Below are positions 7,957-16,407 of a stretch of DNA of 64,000 nt, in pieces. Source of the DNA: Paenibacillus lycopersici (GTDB taxonomy: Bacteria > Bacillota > Bacilli > Paenibacillales > Paenibacillaceae); contig NZ_CP048209.1 of NCBI RefSeq assembly GCF_010119935.1, positions 6,360,001-6,424,000 of the forward strand. The letters are read 5' to 3'. The position numbers were made by a program, and so were the translations under genes. Position 1 is the first letter of the stretch, and every line of letters starts with the position of its first letter. Under the pieces are notes generated by a model. It did no database searches, was not told the origin of the DNA, and saw only the letters and a program-made list of their open reading frames with translations.

Positions 7957-9650
7957 AGCAGTCGTTTAACCTCTTCCCGCGGCTCGATGCCGAGCTCTTC
8001 CTTGCAAATGCGCTCAAGCCTGCGATACCAGCCGATCGCCTCCACGCGCCGCAAACTGCGCAGACAGAGCCGGATCATCGCTTCATAAGCCTCTTCTTGT
8101 TCCGGCCGCAGCGCGATCCAATCCGACAGGCGCTGTTCCTCCCGCGCGTCGTCGTTCAACTCGCCGTAGTAAGCCGCGAGCCGCCTGAGCATGCCCGTCT
8201 GCCTGTCCATCAGCTGTTCCCGCACCCGTTCCAGCCATTCGGCATAAGGAAGCTCCGTCGCCAGCACCCCGTACAGCGGAATCGCCTTCTCGAAGAGGCG
8301 CACCGCCTCTTCCCGGTCATCCGTCCAGAGCTGGTCGCCGACGCGGGACAAGGTTAAGAACGTCTCGACGTCCACCGAGTCGACCGCCTGCTCCGATATG
8401 GCGATCACGCCGCGCTTGGCGAAGACAGCATCCTCGTGAAGCCCGGCTTCCTTCAGCGCGGAGCGCAAGTCATGGAGCGTGACATATAACTGGTTGGATC
8501 GCTTCGCGTGATCGCCCTCGCCGAACACCCGCTCGATCACTTGCTCCTTATTCGATTTATAGCCCTGCTGCAGGAGCAGATAAACGAATAACTCGCCCGC
8601 TTTCCGCCGCCTCCATACCGGCTCGGCATACTGGCCGTCTTCTTTGTTGAAGGCGATTCCGCCGAACAGCTTGACCCGCCATCTCGGACTGACGATGAGC
8701 GGCGACTCCGGATGCTTGCCGGTTATGCCCGCCGCGCGCAATTCGGCGGCCAATTGCTCGATCGCGGGCGTGGAGACGATCTGCCGCTGCCGTTCCAATT
8801 GCCGGAGGCCTTCCGCCGCATCGTCGAGCCGGCCTTCCTTCAACTGCCGTTTGACCGCCGCCGCCGCGGCATAGATGCCGCTCTCGATATCGTCGGCCAG
8901 TTCCTCCGGCAGCCGCTCGGCCGCCTTCTTCAACAGGACCGCTTTGGCCAGGTAGGCATAGCGGACGGGAAGCCGGTCGCATAAGCTTTCGTTAAGATCG
9001 GCGCTTGTCAGCACGCGCACGACGTCTCCGGTCAGCGCATCCTCCTCCGTACGGCGCTTCAGCCAGTTCATCCAGAACGTCCAGTCCGGATGCGACCGGT
9101 TCCGCGGATCGAAAATCAGCCCATCCAGCAGCACGAAGCCCGTCCACAGCGGCCTTCCCTCTTCCCGGAACCGTTCCGCGGCAGCCATGAGCAGCCCGCG
9201 CGCCTCTTCCATCCGGACGGCGAGCTCCTCCGCATTCGCGGCCGCACGGGCCAGCGCCCAGGGAACGAAGCCGCTGCAGTTCTCCGGGTTGCGCTTCCAT
9301 TCCTGCTCCAGCTGGGATAAGAACGGCTTCGACTCATGCTTGTCGCCGACTTGAATATATAAGAGACCGAGCATGGCCATCATCGTCAGCATCGAAGATT
9401 CATCGGCCTGCGCGGCGAATCCCCGCAGCGCGGCCTCCAGTCGTTTCTTCGATCCCGCAAGCTGCCCGTGGAGCAAACCGATTTCGCATTCCACGCGAAG
9501 GAGAAGAGGGGATTTCATCCGGATCTCCGCCGGAATGGCCAGAAGCTGCTCCATCGGCGGCATCTGCCCGTCCAGAATCGCTTGCTCCGCGTTCATTACT
9601 TGGCCTAACCATTGTTGCTGCATCGGTACGTCATTCCGGTTTTGCTTCAT
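7947..9650 (-). CDS. SARP/BTAD-like transcriptional regulator
   Basis: A 567-aa predicted cytosolic regulator. The N-terminal ~320 residues are helical and TPR-like (ALRGFAAQADESSMLTMMAM, ARAAANAEELAVRMEEARGL). Near residue 327 a winged-helix DNA-binding segment begins (WRVKLFGGIAF, WRRRKAGELFVYLLL, RSNQLYVTLHDLRSALKEAG). From about residue 425 a bacterial transcriptional activation domain of TPR type follows (VDVETFLTL to AIGWYRRLERICKEELGIEP). This layout matches Bacillales proteins related to Streptomyces SARPs and often called response-regulator-like, but no receiver domain is present. The ATG has GAGG 7 nt upstream. It is first in a likely operon with the phosphatase/kinase and STAS genes, so it may regulate or be read out by that switch; this is inference. 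Confidence 0.75.
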   Translation of the reverse strand: MKQNRNDVPMQQQWLGQVMNAEQAILDGQMPPMEQLLAIPAEIRMKSPLLLRVECEIGLLHGQLAGSKKRLEAALRGFAAQADESSMLTMMAMLGLLYIQVGDKHESKPFLSQLEQEWKRNPENCSGFVPWALARAAANAEELAVRMEEARGLLMAAAERFREEGRPLWTGFVLLDGLIFDPRNRSHPDWTFWMNWLKRRTEEDALTGDVVRVLTSADLNESLCDRLPVRYAYLAKAVLLKKAAERLPEELADDIESGIYAAAAAVKRQLKEGRLDDAAEGLRQLERQRQIVSTPAIEQLAAELRAAGITGKHPESPLIVSPRWRVKLFGGIAFNKEDGQYAEPVWRRRKAGELFVYLLLQQGYKSNKEQVIERVFGEGDHAKRSNQLYVTLHDLRSALKEAGLHEDAVFAKRGVIAISEQAVDSVDVETFLTLSRVGDQLWTDDREEAVRLFEKAIPLYGVLATELPYAEWLERVREQLMDRQTGMLRRLAAYYGELNDDAREEQRLSDWIALRPEQEEAYEAMIRLCLRSLRRVEAIGWYRRLERICKEELGIEPREEVKRLLWS

Positions 9651-9847
9651 TATGCATCCTCACCGCGCTTCGTTTATTAACTGGCGGACACGGAAATTGC
9701 AATCCACCGTTCGACTCATTCATCACGCTAACTGTTGCTACTATTCGCGTCCGCGGCCCGAATTCCTCTCTATACTGTCGAAGTATGATAGAAATAAGTA
9801 AGCATTCAATGGCCTATAACCCAATAAATGGCATATGGCAATCCTAT

Positions 9848-9878
9848 TAAAAAAGAGAGACCCAGTTCCAGGTCTCTC
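9848..9878 (-). terminator. Intrinsic terminator after the U32 gene
   Basis: The 8-bp stem GAGAGACC/GGTCTCTC with an 8-nt loop is followed on the minus strand by a run of U. It lies about 10 nt after the stop of the U32 protein gene. The remainder of 9651-9888 holds no gene I can support. Confidence 0.85.
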
Positions 9879-9888
9879 GGGCGATGCG

Positions 9889-12438
9889 TTATTTTACCAG
9901 TTGCCCTCTCGTCACGCCAAGCTGATTGATGGCTTTCAGGCTGCGCCACACTTGCGTGCCGCCGATTCGCCCCGCAAGCGCGTCGCTGTACAGCTCGATG
10001 ACCTCTTCTACTTTATCGGCCGTCTCTTCCAGAAATTCAATACGGAACGACTTCACGCCCAGGTCCCGGAACTGCACCATGTATTCCGCACCGGACTGCT
10101 CGATCGCATTGTAGACGGTGTTCCGGCAGCCCTCGTCGACCCGCACGGGGTGAGCCATGCCGATCCGGTCCTGCAGGGATGCGCGGTGCTCCTCGCACGG
10201 ACGCCCGCAGTTCGTATAGTCCGTCCCTTCGCTCATGAAGGTACAGTAGACGCAATGCTCCGTATGGAACATCGGCAAATGCTGGTGAATGACGACCTCG
10301 GTCCGCGACGTGTCGCTGGTGCGCAGCAAATCGAACATCTGCTGCACGTTCAGGTCGTACGACGGCGTAATGAGGCTGCAGCCGGCGTCCAGGAACAGAT
10401 CGGACGCCTTATGGTTCGCCACGTTGAGCGAGAAGTCCCCGATCAGCTGCGGGAACGCCTCGTTCGGGCGGGCCGCCTTCGCGCGCAGGTAATAAAAGAG
10501 CGCGCCCGTATTGCGCACGAGCACCGCATCCGGCTTCAACTTGAGAATGTTGGCGTGATAGCCGTTCTCGCCAGGCATATGGATCCGCGGCGTCGCCAAG
10601 GCGATCGGCTTGCCCGCGCTCCGCGCAAGCTCCATCGCGGCGGGGAATTGCTTGATGAACTCGAAATCGGCATACACCATGCCGACTTTCTCGGAACGCA
10701 CCGCCGCTTCCAGCTGCGGCAAGCTGCGGCAGAGCACCGTCAGCTTGGCCGGCCCATCCGCCGGCACGCGCTGTGCAGCCGCGCTGCCGAGCGCACCGCG
10801 TGCGGCGGCTGCGCCGCCATGCGCGTCGTCGTAGACCTCGACGTCGCGCTTCACGTACGCAGGCGGCTTCGGACGTTCGCCCGTGAGCGCATCCGCGGCC
10901 TCGCGGCGCATCCGGTTCAGCTCGCGCATCGGCACGATCAGGTCGCCGCGCAGCTCCGCGTCCAGCTGCTCCAGCTGATAAACCGTGCCGCCGAGCCGGC
11001 CGAACTGCTCGCGCAGCAGCGCTTCGTCCATCGGCCGCTTCTCCGCATGCTCGAGCGGCAGCTCGGAGACGATCTCGATCGAGTTGCCCTTCTGGACGTC
11101 GGTCCACCAGGTGCGGAGCGGTTGACCCGCCTCGCCTTCGACTTTCACGTTCAGCGGGAACACCCGGTACGGCTTATCCGTCTCGAACGTGGCGCGCAGC
11201 CGCTTGTCCAGGGCCGGGTCGCTCGTCTTCCAGACGCGGTCGCCGACATGGACGCGGCGCAGGTCGACATCGTTGCGGCCGGGCACGAGCTCCAGCACGG
11301 TTCCTTCCTGGGCCTCCCCTTCCAGCTTGACGCCTTGCCGACGCACATCGTAGACGCGGCCGCCCTCTTCCTTCTTCGTCGGATCGCCGGCGTCGAACAC
11401 GATGCCGTCCCCGCGCTTCAGCGGCGCTTCGATGCGGATGACGACGGCATCGCGCAGGATGCGTTCCACGCGGCCGAGATAGACGCCGCGGCTCTTCGGA
11501 AACGTGCCTTCCACGAGCTTCTTGTTGTTCGTGCCCTCCAGGAAGCCGTGGGTAAACCCGCGCGAGAAGCTCTGCTGCAGCTCGCGCAGTTCTTCCTTGG
11601 ACGGCGCGGAGCGGTCGCCGTCGAAATATTTGTCGATCGCCCGGCGATACTTGCTCACGACGTTGGCCACGTACTCGGGACTTTTGAGGCGGCCCTCGAT
11701 TTTAAACGACGTCACGCCCGCCTCGATCAGCTCCGGCATGAGCTCGACGGCCGCGAGGTCCTTCGGCGAGAGCAGATACGCCACGTCGCCCATCGGCTTC
11801 ACTTCGCCGTCCACCATCAGGTCGTACGGCAGCCGGCACGCTTGCGCGCACTCGCCGCGGTTGGCGGAGCGCCCGCCCCACATCTCGGACGTCAGGCATT
11901 GTCCCGAGTAGGATACGCACAATGCGCCGTGCACGAACACTTCCATCGGCAGCTTCGCCTGCTCGCCGATCGTCTTGATTTGCTTCAGATTATTCTCCCG
12001 GCCAAGCACGACGCGCTCAATGTCGAAGGGCTTCGTGAACTCCACCGCTTCCGGCGACGTGATCGTCATCTGCGTGGATCCGTGAATCGGGAAGTCCGGC
12101 GACAGCTCGCGGATCAGCTTCACGAGCCCAAGATCCTGAACGATGACCGCGTCGACGCCGGCACCGATACACGATTCGATCAGCCGTTTCGCGTCCTCCA
12201 GCTCGTTCTCGAACACCAATATATTGAAGGTCAGAAACCCTTTCACGCCGTAGCTATGCAGAAAAGCCATGATCTCGGGCAGCTCGTCCGTCTGGAAATT
12301 GTTCGCCCGCGCCCGCGCGTTGAACTTCTCCACGCCGAAAAAGATCGCATCGGCACCGTTCGCGACGGCCGCGCGCATGCAGTCCCAATCGCCTGCGGGA
12401 GCGAGCAGCTCGACATCTTGCCGTTTCAAAATTGTCAT
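9889..12438 (-). CDS. Long U32-family protein (two U32 modules; RlhA/TrhP-like)
   Basis: Historically annotated as a collagenase-like peptidase. Characterised U32 relatives are RNA hydroxylation enzymes (RlhA on 23S rRNA, TrhP on tRNA), so an RNA-modification role is more likely than proteolysis. At 849 aa it is longer than the usual 400-650. The first module starts at ELLAPAGDWDCMRAA and carries the family signature MEVFVHGALCVSYSGQC near residue 169, then GECAQACRLPYDL and SFKIEGRLKSPEYVA. The middle holds a DUF3656-like region. Near residue 733 a second cysteine set (HCVYC, then NCGRPC) precedes YMVQFRDLGVKSFRIEF, which looks like a second U32 module. The ATG was chosen because GGAAG lies 5 nt upstream; longer in-frame starts lack a site. 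A monocistronic minus-strand gene with its own terminator. Confidence 0.85.
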   Translation of the reverse strand: MTILKRQDVELLAPAGDWDCMRAAVANGADAIFFGVEKFNARARANNFQTDELPEIMAFLHSYGVKGFLTFNILVFENELEDAKRLIESCIGAGVDAVIVQDLGLVKLIRELSPDFPIHGSTQMTITSPEAVEFTKPFDIERVVLGRENNLKQIKTIGEQAKLPMEVFVHGALCVSYSGQCLTSEMWGGRSANRGECAQACRLPYDLMVDGEVKPMGDVAYLLSPKDLAAVELMPELIEAGVTSFKIEGRLKSPEYVANVVSKYRRAIDKYFDGDRSAPSKEELRELQQSFSRGFTHGFLEGTNNKKLVEGTFPKSRGVYLGRVERILRDAVVIRIEAPLKRGDGIVFDAGDPTKKEEGGRVYDVRRQGVKLEGEAQEGTVLELVPGRNDVDLRRVHVGDRVWKTSDPALDKRLRATFETDKPYRVFPLNVKVEGEAGQPLRTWWTDVQKGNSIEIVSELPLEHAEKRPMDEALLREQFGRLGGTVYQLEQLDAELRGDLIVPMRELNRMRREAADALTGERPKPPAYVKRDVEVYDDAHGGAAAARGALGSAAAQRVPADGPAKLTVLCRSLPQLEAAVRSEKVGMVYADFEFIKQFPAAMELARSAGKPIALATPRIHMPGENGYHANILKLKPDAVLVRNTGALFYYLRAKAARPNEAFPQLIGDFSLNVANHKASDLFLDAGCSLITPSYDLNVQQMFDLLRTSDTSRTEVVIHQHLPMFHTEHCVYCTFMSEGTDYTNCGRPCEEHRASLQDRIGMAHPVRVDEGCRNTVYNAIEQSGAEYMVQFRDLGVKSFRIEFLEETADKVEEVIELYSDALAGRIGGTQVWRSLKAINQLGVTRGQLVK

Positions 12439-12843
12439 GTAAACTTCCGCCATCCTATCTTTCAAATCGCATATTTTCTTTCAGTTTACCAGAGCGGGCG
12501 CGCAAACAAAAGCGAACGCGGCGCAGGGAACGGCTGGGGCTGCAATAGTTTTTGCCGCTCAACCCGTTCCTCCGCAGATCCCGACCTCTTTGCTAGGATT
12601 CCCCTTTTCCTCGCGCTTCAACATCCGTACATAATAATACACGTTCAATTCAATATAATTTAGGTAGGAATCATTAAAACTGTATAATTATAGAAGCTTT
12701 TCCCGCAGGATAAGCGGTTTCATTTTTGTCCTTTATGTATGCATTTTTGTCATTGGACCCAAGGAATCTTACCCTTGGAAATTGCCCATGCTATAATGAA
12801 TGCAGACTCACAGTACATATTTTTGGGAGGTAACTATACACAT
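12439..12843. other. Divergent intergenic region, AT-rich, no gene
   Basis: About 400 nt between two divergent genes. It must hold the promoter of the minus-strand U32 gene, but I see no clear -35/-10 pair for it. The right part carries the predicted plus-strand promoter and an inverted repeat listed separately. No open frame here has a ribosome site and family resemblance. Confidence 0.6.
12759..12797 (+). promoter_or_regulatory. Putative promoter with overlapping inverted repeat
   Basis: A perfect -10 TATAAT at 12792-12797 has a weak -35 (TTACCC) 17 bp upstream. The inverted repeat CCAAGG-N8-CCTTGG at 12759-12778 overlaps that -35, which would suit a repressor site for the sugar isomerase-like gene. 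Regulator unknown. Confidence 0.35.
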
Positions 12844-13812
12844 ATGAAACTCGGCGTATTTTCCGTTCTATTCGCGCAGAAGTCGTTTGAAGAATCGTTG
12901 GACTACATCGCATCCAAAGGCCTTGACGCCATCGAAATCGGCACAGGCGGCTACCCTGGCAACGCACATTGCGATCCGGACGTGCTGCTGGCCGACGAAA
13001 GCAAGCTGAAAGCGTTCAAGGACGCGATCGACGCACGCGGTCTGACGATCAGCGCACTGAGCTGTCACGGAAACCCTCTGCACCCGCAGAAAGCGATCGC
13101 CAGCGAGCATGACGCCGTCATCCGCAAAACGATTCAACTCGCTGCCAAGCTGGGCGTTCCTGTCGTCAACACGTTCTCCGGCTGCCCGGGCGACCACGAG
13201 GATGCCAAGTATCCGAACTGGCCGGTAGCGCCATGGCCGAACGATTACCAAGAAATTCTCGACTGGCAGTGGGAGAACAAAGTAATCCCGTACTGGACGG
13301 AAATCGGCAAGCTGGCAACGGAAAACAACGTGAAAATCGGACTCGAGCTGCACGGCGGCTTCTCCGTTCACACGCCCGCAACGCTCCTTCGCCTGCGCGA
13401 AGCGGCTGGCGAAGCAATCGGCGCCAATCTTGACCCAAGCCATATGTGGTGGCAGGGCATCGATCCGGTTCAAGCGATCCACATCCTGGGCCGCGCCGGC
13501 GCGATCCACCACTTCCATGCCAAAGACACGTCGATCGATCCGATCAACGTCAACCGCCACGGCGTAACGGACATGCAGTCCTACACGCTGATGCTTGACC
13601 GCGCTTGGCAGTTCCGCACGGTCGGCTACGGTCACGACATGAAGGTATGGTCCGACATCATCAGCGCGCTGCGTCTTGTCGGCTACGACTACGTCGTCAG
13701 CATCGAGCACGAAGACGGCCTGATGTCCGTTGACGAAGGCTTCTCGAAAGCCGTGCAAAACCTGCAATCCATCCTGATCCGCGAGCCGCTCGGCGAAATG
13801 TGGTGGGTATAA
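12844..13812 (+). CDS. Sugar phosphate isomerase/epimerase-like TIM barrel
   Basis: A 322-aa protein of the xylose isomerase-like / AP endonuclease 2 superfamily, probably a cytosolic metal-dependent isomerase or epimerase of a sugar or inositol derivative. The barrel opens with MKLGVFSVLFA. Likely metal and substrate residues lie in KIGLELHGGF (Glu), NLDPSHMWWQG (Asp, His), AIHHFHAKDT and VVSIEHEDG (Glu) at the ends of successive strands. Length is normal. GGGAGG lies 13 nt before the ATG, rather far, but no better start exists; a TTG overlapping the site is the alternative. Single gene, with an inverted repeat over its promoter and a strong terminator behind it. Substrate unknown. Confidence 0.8.
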   Translation: MKLGVFSVLFAQKSFEESLDYIASKGLDAIEIGTGGYPGNAHCDPDVLLADESKLKAFKDAIDARGLTISALSCHGNPLHPQKAIASEHDAVIRKTIQLAAKLGVPVVNTFSGCPGDHEDAKYPNWPVAPWPNDYQEILDWQWENKVIPYWTEIGKLATENNVKIGLELHGGFSVHTPATLLRLREAAGEAIGANLDPSHMWWQGIDPVQAIHILGRAGAIHHFHAKDTSIDPINVNRHGVTDMQSYTLMLDRAWQFRTVGYGHDMKVWSDIISALRLVGYDYVVSIEHEDGLMSVDEGFSKAVQNLQSILIREPLGEMWWV

Positions 13813-13837
13813 GACCACGCATCCCCAGGCACGCGAA

Positions 13838-13871
13838 GAAGCTCCGGCCAGCTGGCCGGAGCTTCTTTCTT
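13838..13871 (+). terminator. Terminator of the isomerase gene (28-bp perfect palindrome)
   Basis: GAAGCTCCGGCCAG is followed directly by its exact reverse complement, then TTTCTT. It ends the plus-strand isomerase transcript 25 nt after the stop codon. Confidence 0.85.
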
Positions 13872-13920
13872 ACGCGCATACGCAATGACGCCGCAACCAA
13901 CGGCAAGCCGCTGCCCATGC

Positions 13921-13966
13921 AAAAAGCCGCCGCGATCTTGACGTTCAAGATCGCAGGCGGCTTTAT
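13921..13966 (-). terminator. Bidirectional terminator, mainly for the small membrane-protein gene
   Basis: Long arms with core GCGATCTTGA/TCAAGATCGC flanked by GCCGCC/GGCGGC. On the minus strand the hairpin is followed by five U, on the plus strand by UUUAUUAUU. It lies 35 nt after the stop of the minus-strand gene at 14001. Confidence 0.8.
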
Positions 13967-14000
13967 TATTCCGTCCGTTCATCTATGTGCGAAACGGTTT

Positions 14001-14216
14001 TTACGAAATCCAGACTTTGAAGATCATAACGTAGTTCGCGAACGCGAATACAAGCAGCGCTACCGTTGTAAATCCAATCGCAAATAGGTTTTTCTTTGTT
14101 TTTGCCGTAAGCAATCGAATCCATCCGATGAAAATTACAATCGTAAACAGCAGCATCATAATATCCATGGGATCGAACTTTGCGAGTGCTGTTGATGCGG
14201 TTTCAGCAAGAAACAT
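14001..14216 (-). CDS. Small membrane protein, DUF2759-like
   Basis: 71 aa with two hydrophobic helices (about residues 17-35 and 44-67) joined by a short basic loop, LLTAKTKKN, so probably a two-span inner-membrane protein. A strong ribosome site (AAGGAGGA, 9 nt spacing) and a terminator behind it support a real gene. Size and pattern resemble the DUF2759 family of Bacillales membrane proteins of unknown function; that assignment is from memory. It is divergent from the reductase gene that follows. Confidence 0.7.
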   Translation of the reverse strand: MFLAETASTALAKFDPMDIMMLLFTIVIFIGWIRLLTAKTKKNLFAIGFTTVALLVFAFANYVMIFKVWIS

Positions 14217-14426
14217 ATGTGAGATCCTCCTTCATTTTCGCACGTAGCCTATGTTATCTATGTTAGCCTCATCACGAGCGCGATGCAAGTCACATTCGAC
14301 AATCGTAACAAGTTTGTCACCTTTTTCTGGGAAGGACCGTTTTATTATAATCAGACTCGTCTTTAAATATAACAAAGTCTTATAAAACATTGCCTGCTTC
14401 TCATTGTGGCATGCTATGAATTATGG

Positions 14427-14469
14427 TACATTCTAATGTAGCGATATCATACGAAATTCATCGGAATTT
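14427..14469 (+). promoter_or_regulatory. Two inverted repeats upstream of the nitrite/sulfite reductase
   Basis: In the 303-nt gap 14217-14519, TACATT-CT-AATGTA (14427-14440) and AAATTC-ATCG-GAATTT (14454-14469) lie 50-90 nt before the reductase start. They could be operators for a nitrogen or sulfur regulator. I could not match them to a known consensus or to a well-spaced promoter. A TATAAT at 14346-14351 has no -35 at proper spacing. The rest of the gap shows nothing else. Confidence 0.3.
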
Positions 14470-14519
14470 GTCGATTAACCGACTGCCGGGCGACATTACA
14501 CAAAGGGGACAAACGAAAA

Positions 14520-16130
14520 ATGGCATATGAAGCCGTATGGATGAACGACCCTTCCAAGCTCAATAAATTCGAGTTTGTTAAAGCGGAAAAAGACGGTCTT
14601 GACGTCATCCGCACCATTATCGACAAGTATTCCAAGGAAGGCTATGCTTCCATTCCCGAGGACGATATGAACCGGTTCAAGTGGGCCGGCGTGTATGAGC
14701 AGAAGCCTAGAGACGGCTATTTCATGATGCGCATCCGGATCAACACGGGCATTATGACTTCCGCTCAGGCGCGCGCGCTCGCTTCCATCGGACGCGACTA
14801 CGGCCGCGACTTGATCGACGTAACGACGCGCCAAGCGATTCAATACCACTGGCTGAAAATCGAAGATATGCCCGACATCTTCAAACGGTTGGAAGCCGTC
14901 GGCCTCTATTCGTACGAAGCATGCGGCGACTGCCCGCGCACGATCGTCGGCAACCCGCTTGCCGGCATCGACCGCGACGAGCTGATGGACACGCGCGAAA
15001 TCGTCGAGCAAGTCAATGATTTCTACTTGATGAACCGCGACTTCTCCAACTTGCCGCGTAAATATAAAATGTCCATTTCGTCCAACATCTATAACAACGC
15101 GAATGCCGAGATCAACGACCTGGCGTTCGTGCCGGCCTCGAAGGTCATCGACGGCGAAGAAGTTATCGGCTTCCACGCTTATGTCGGCGGCGGCCTGTCC
15201 GCAAAGCCTCACATGGCGAAAGAACTGGACATGTTCGTGCGTCCGGAGGACGTGCTGAAAGTATCCATCGGCGTAACGACGATCTTCCGCGACTACGGTT
15301 ACCGCGAGAAGCGTCATCAAGCCCGCTTGAAATTCCTGGTCGCCGATTGGGGTCCGGAGAAGTTCCTCGAGAAGCTGAAGGCAATCATCGGCGACATGCC
15401 ATCCGCCGGCACGAACAGAGTCGTCGGCTGGAATGCCGTCTACTACGACGGCGTGTATCCGCAGAAGGAAGCAGGCCTGAACTTCATCGGCTTGAACGTT
15501 CCTGTCGGCCGTACGAATTCCACGGAGCTGGAACAGCTCGCCGATGCAGCCGACGAGTTCGGTGACGGCAAGATCCGTACGACGATGTCGCAGAACATCA
15601 TCCTCGCCGGCATTCCGGACGAGAAAGTGGAAGCGGCGCTGCAAGTGCCGGTGCTGCAGCGTCTGTCGCCGAATGCGAAGCCGTTCATGAGCCGTACGGT
15701 TTCCTGCACGGGCAACGAGTTCTGCAACCTGGCAGTCGTCGAGACGAAAGAACGCGCGCTTCGCGTTGCGGAGTACCTGGATCATCACGTTCAGCTGGAC
15801 GAGAAAATCCGGATTCACTTCATCGGCTGCCCGAACGCTTGCGGCCAGAAGCATATTGCCGATATCGGCCTGCAGGGCGCGCTCGTGAAAACGCCTGAAG
15901 GCATGGTCGATGCGTTCGATATCGCCGTCGGCGGTATTCTTGGCCCTGGCGCGAAGTTCAACCAATCGCTGAAAGGCCGCGTCAAAGGCGACGAACTGGG
16001 CGGCGTGCTCGTTCAACTCATCCACTTCTACAAAGAAGGACGCGAATCCGGCGAGTCGTTCCATAACTTCGTCAATCGCGTCGGCGTACCGGCATTCCAA
16101 GAACGGTTGACCACGATACTGGCTGGTTAA
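14520..16130 (+). CDS. Siroheme/[4Fe-4S] assimilatory nitrite or sulfite reductase
   Basis: Six-electron reduction of nitrite to ammonia or sulfite to sulfide in the cytosol, probably with ferredoxin as donor. 536 aa, normal for the NirA/Sir monomer family. Two ferredoxin-like half domains alternate with the siroheme-binding halves. The cluster ligands are visible as C396-x5-C402 (SCTGNEFCNLA) and C437-x3-C441 (GCPNACGQ), the last being the shared siroheme ligand. Siroheme-binding basic residues are expected in RIRINTG and TTRQAIQYHW. AAAGGGG lies 11 nt before the ATG. It stands alone: no cys or nas genes adjoin it, so the sequence does not settle the substrate, and I leave the symbol empty. 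Confidence 0.88.
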   Translation: MAYEAVWMNDPSKLNKFEFVKAEKDGLDVIRTIIDKYSKEGYASIPEDDMNRFKWAGVYEQKPRDGYFMMRIRINTGIMTSAQARALASIGRDYGRDLIDVTTRQAIQYHWLKIEDMPDIFKRLEAVGLYSYEACGDCPRTIVGNPLAGIDRDELMDTREIVEQVNDFYLMNRDFSNLPRKYKMSISSNIYNNANAEINDLAFVPASKVIDGEEVIGFHAYVGGGLSAKPHMAKELDMFVRPEDVLKVSIGVTTIFRDYGYREKRHQARLKFLVADWGPEKFLEKLKAIIGDMPSAGTNRVVGWNAVYYDGVYPQKEAGLNFIGLNVPVGRTNSTELEQLADAADEFGDGKIRTTMSQNIILAGIPDEKVEAALQVPVLQRLSPNAKPFMSRTVSCTGNEFCNLAVVETKERALRVAEYLDHHVQLDEKIRIHFIGCPNACGQKHIADIGLQGALVKTPEGMVDAFDIAVGGILGPGAKFNQSLKGRVKGDELGGVLVQLIHFYKEGRESGESFHNFVNRVGVPAFQERLTTILAG

Positions 16131-16144
16131 TATCAAGATGGAAA

Positions 16145-16180
16145 CGAAAGTCCCGGGGGACATGCCCCCCGGGACTTTCG
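16145..16180 (+). terminator. Strong GC hairpin behind the reductase gene
   Basis: Arms CGAAAGTCCCGGGGG/CCCCCGGGACTTTCG with a small loop, 14 nt after the stop codon. It lacks a U-run, so it may be an RNA-stabilising hairpin or an imperfect terminator. Confidence 0.5.
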
Positions 16181-16216
16181 TGCTGAATACCGTATTAACC
16201 GTTTGCTCCGGCACGA

Positions 16217-16268
16217 ACAAAAGGGATTGCCCGCTCGCGATTGAAATCGGAGCAGGCAATCCCTTTGC
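16217..16268 (-). terminator. Terminator of the uvrBA transcript
   Basis: GGGATTGCC/GGCAATCCC arms enclose a second pairing (GCTC..GATT/AATC..GAGC). On the minus strand UUUUGUU follows. It lies about 145 nt beyond the uvrA stop and could also serve the convergent reductase gene. Confidence 0.7.
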
Positions 16269-16407
16269 TATAGTCGTCTTGCGCGCGTCTCCCCAGGCGC
16301 GTGGTTATGCCCGGAAGACGCTATGCGCGGAAGGCGTCGTACGTCAGGAGACAATCCCTTTGCGGTCGGCCCCTGCTCCCGCCGGCTGCTTGCTGCCAGG
16401 CCTGGGA

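Noticed and set aside
9835..12663. 942-aa plus-strand open frame over the U32 gene, and similar long antisense frames at 727-2124, 1937-4297, 17584-19320, 19522-21366 and 40548-42836
   Set aside because: Shadows of GC-rich genes: Arg/His/Gln/Ala-rich, no family resemblance, no ribosome sites, and the minus strand encodes well-known proteins.
13800..14087. 95-aa plus-strand frame after the isomerase gene
   Set aside because: It spans two strong terminators and the end of the convergent small membrane-protein gene.
14217..14519. SAM riboswitch before the nitrite/sulfite reductase
   Set aside because: No S-box core or terminator stem before the start codon; only two short palindromes.
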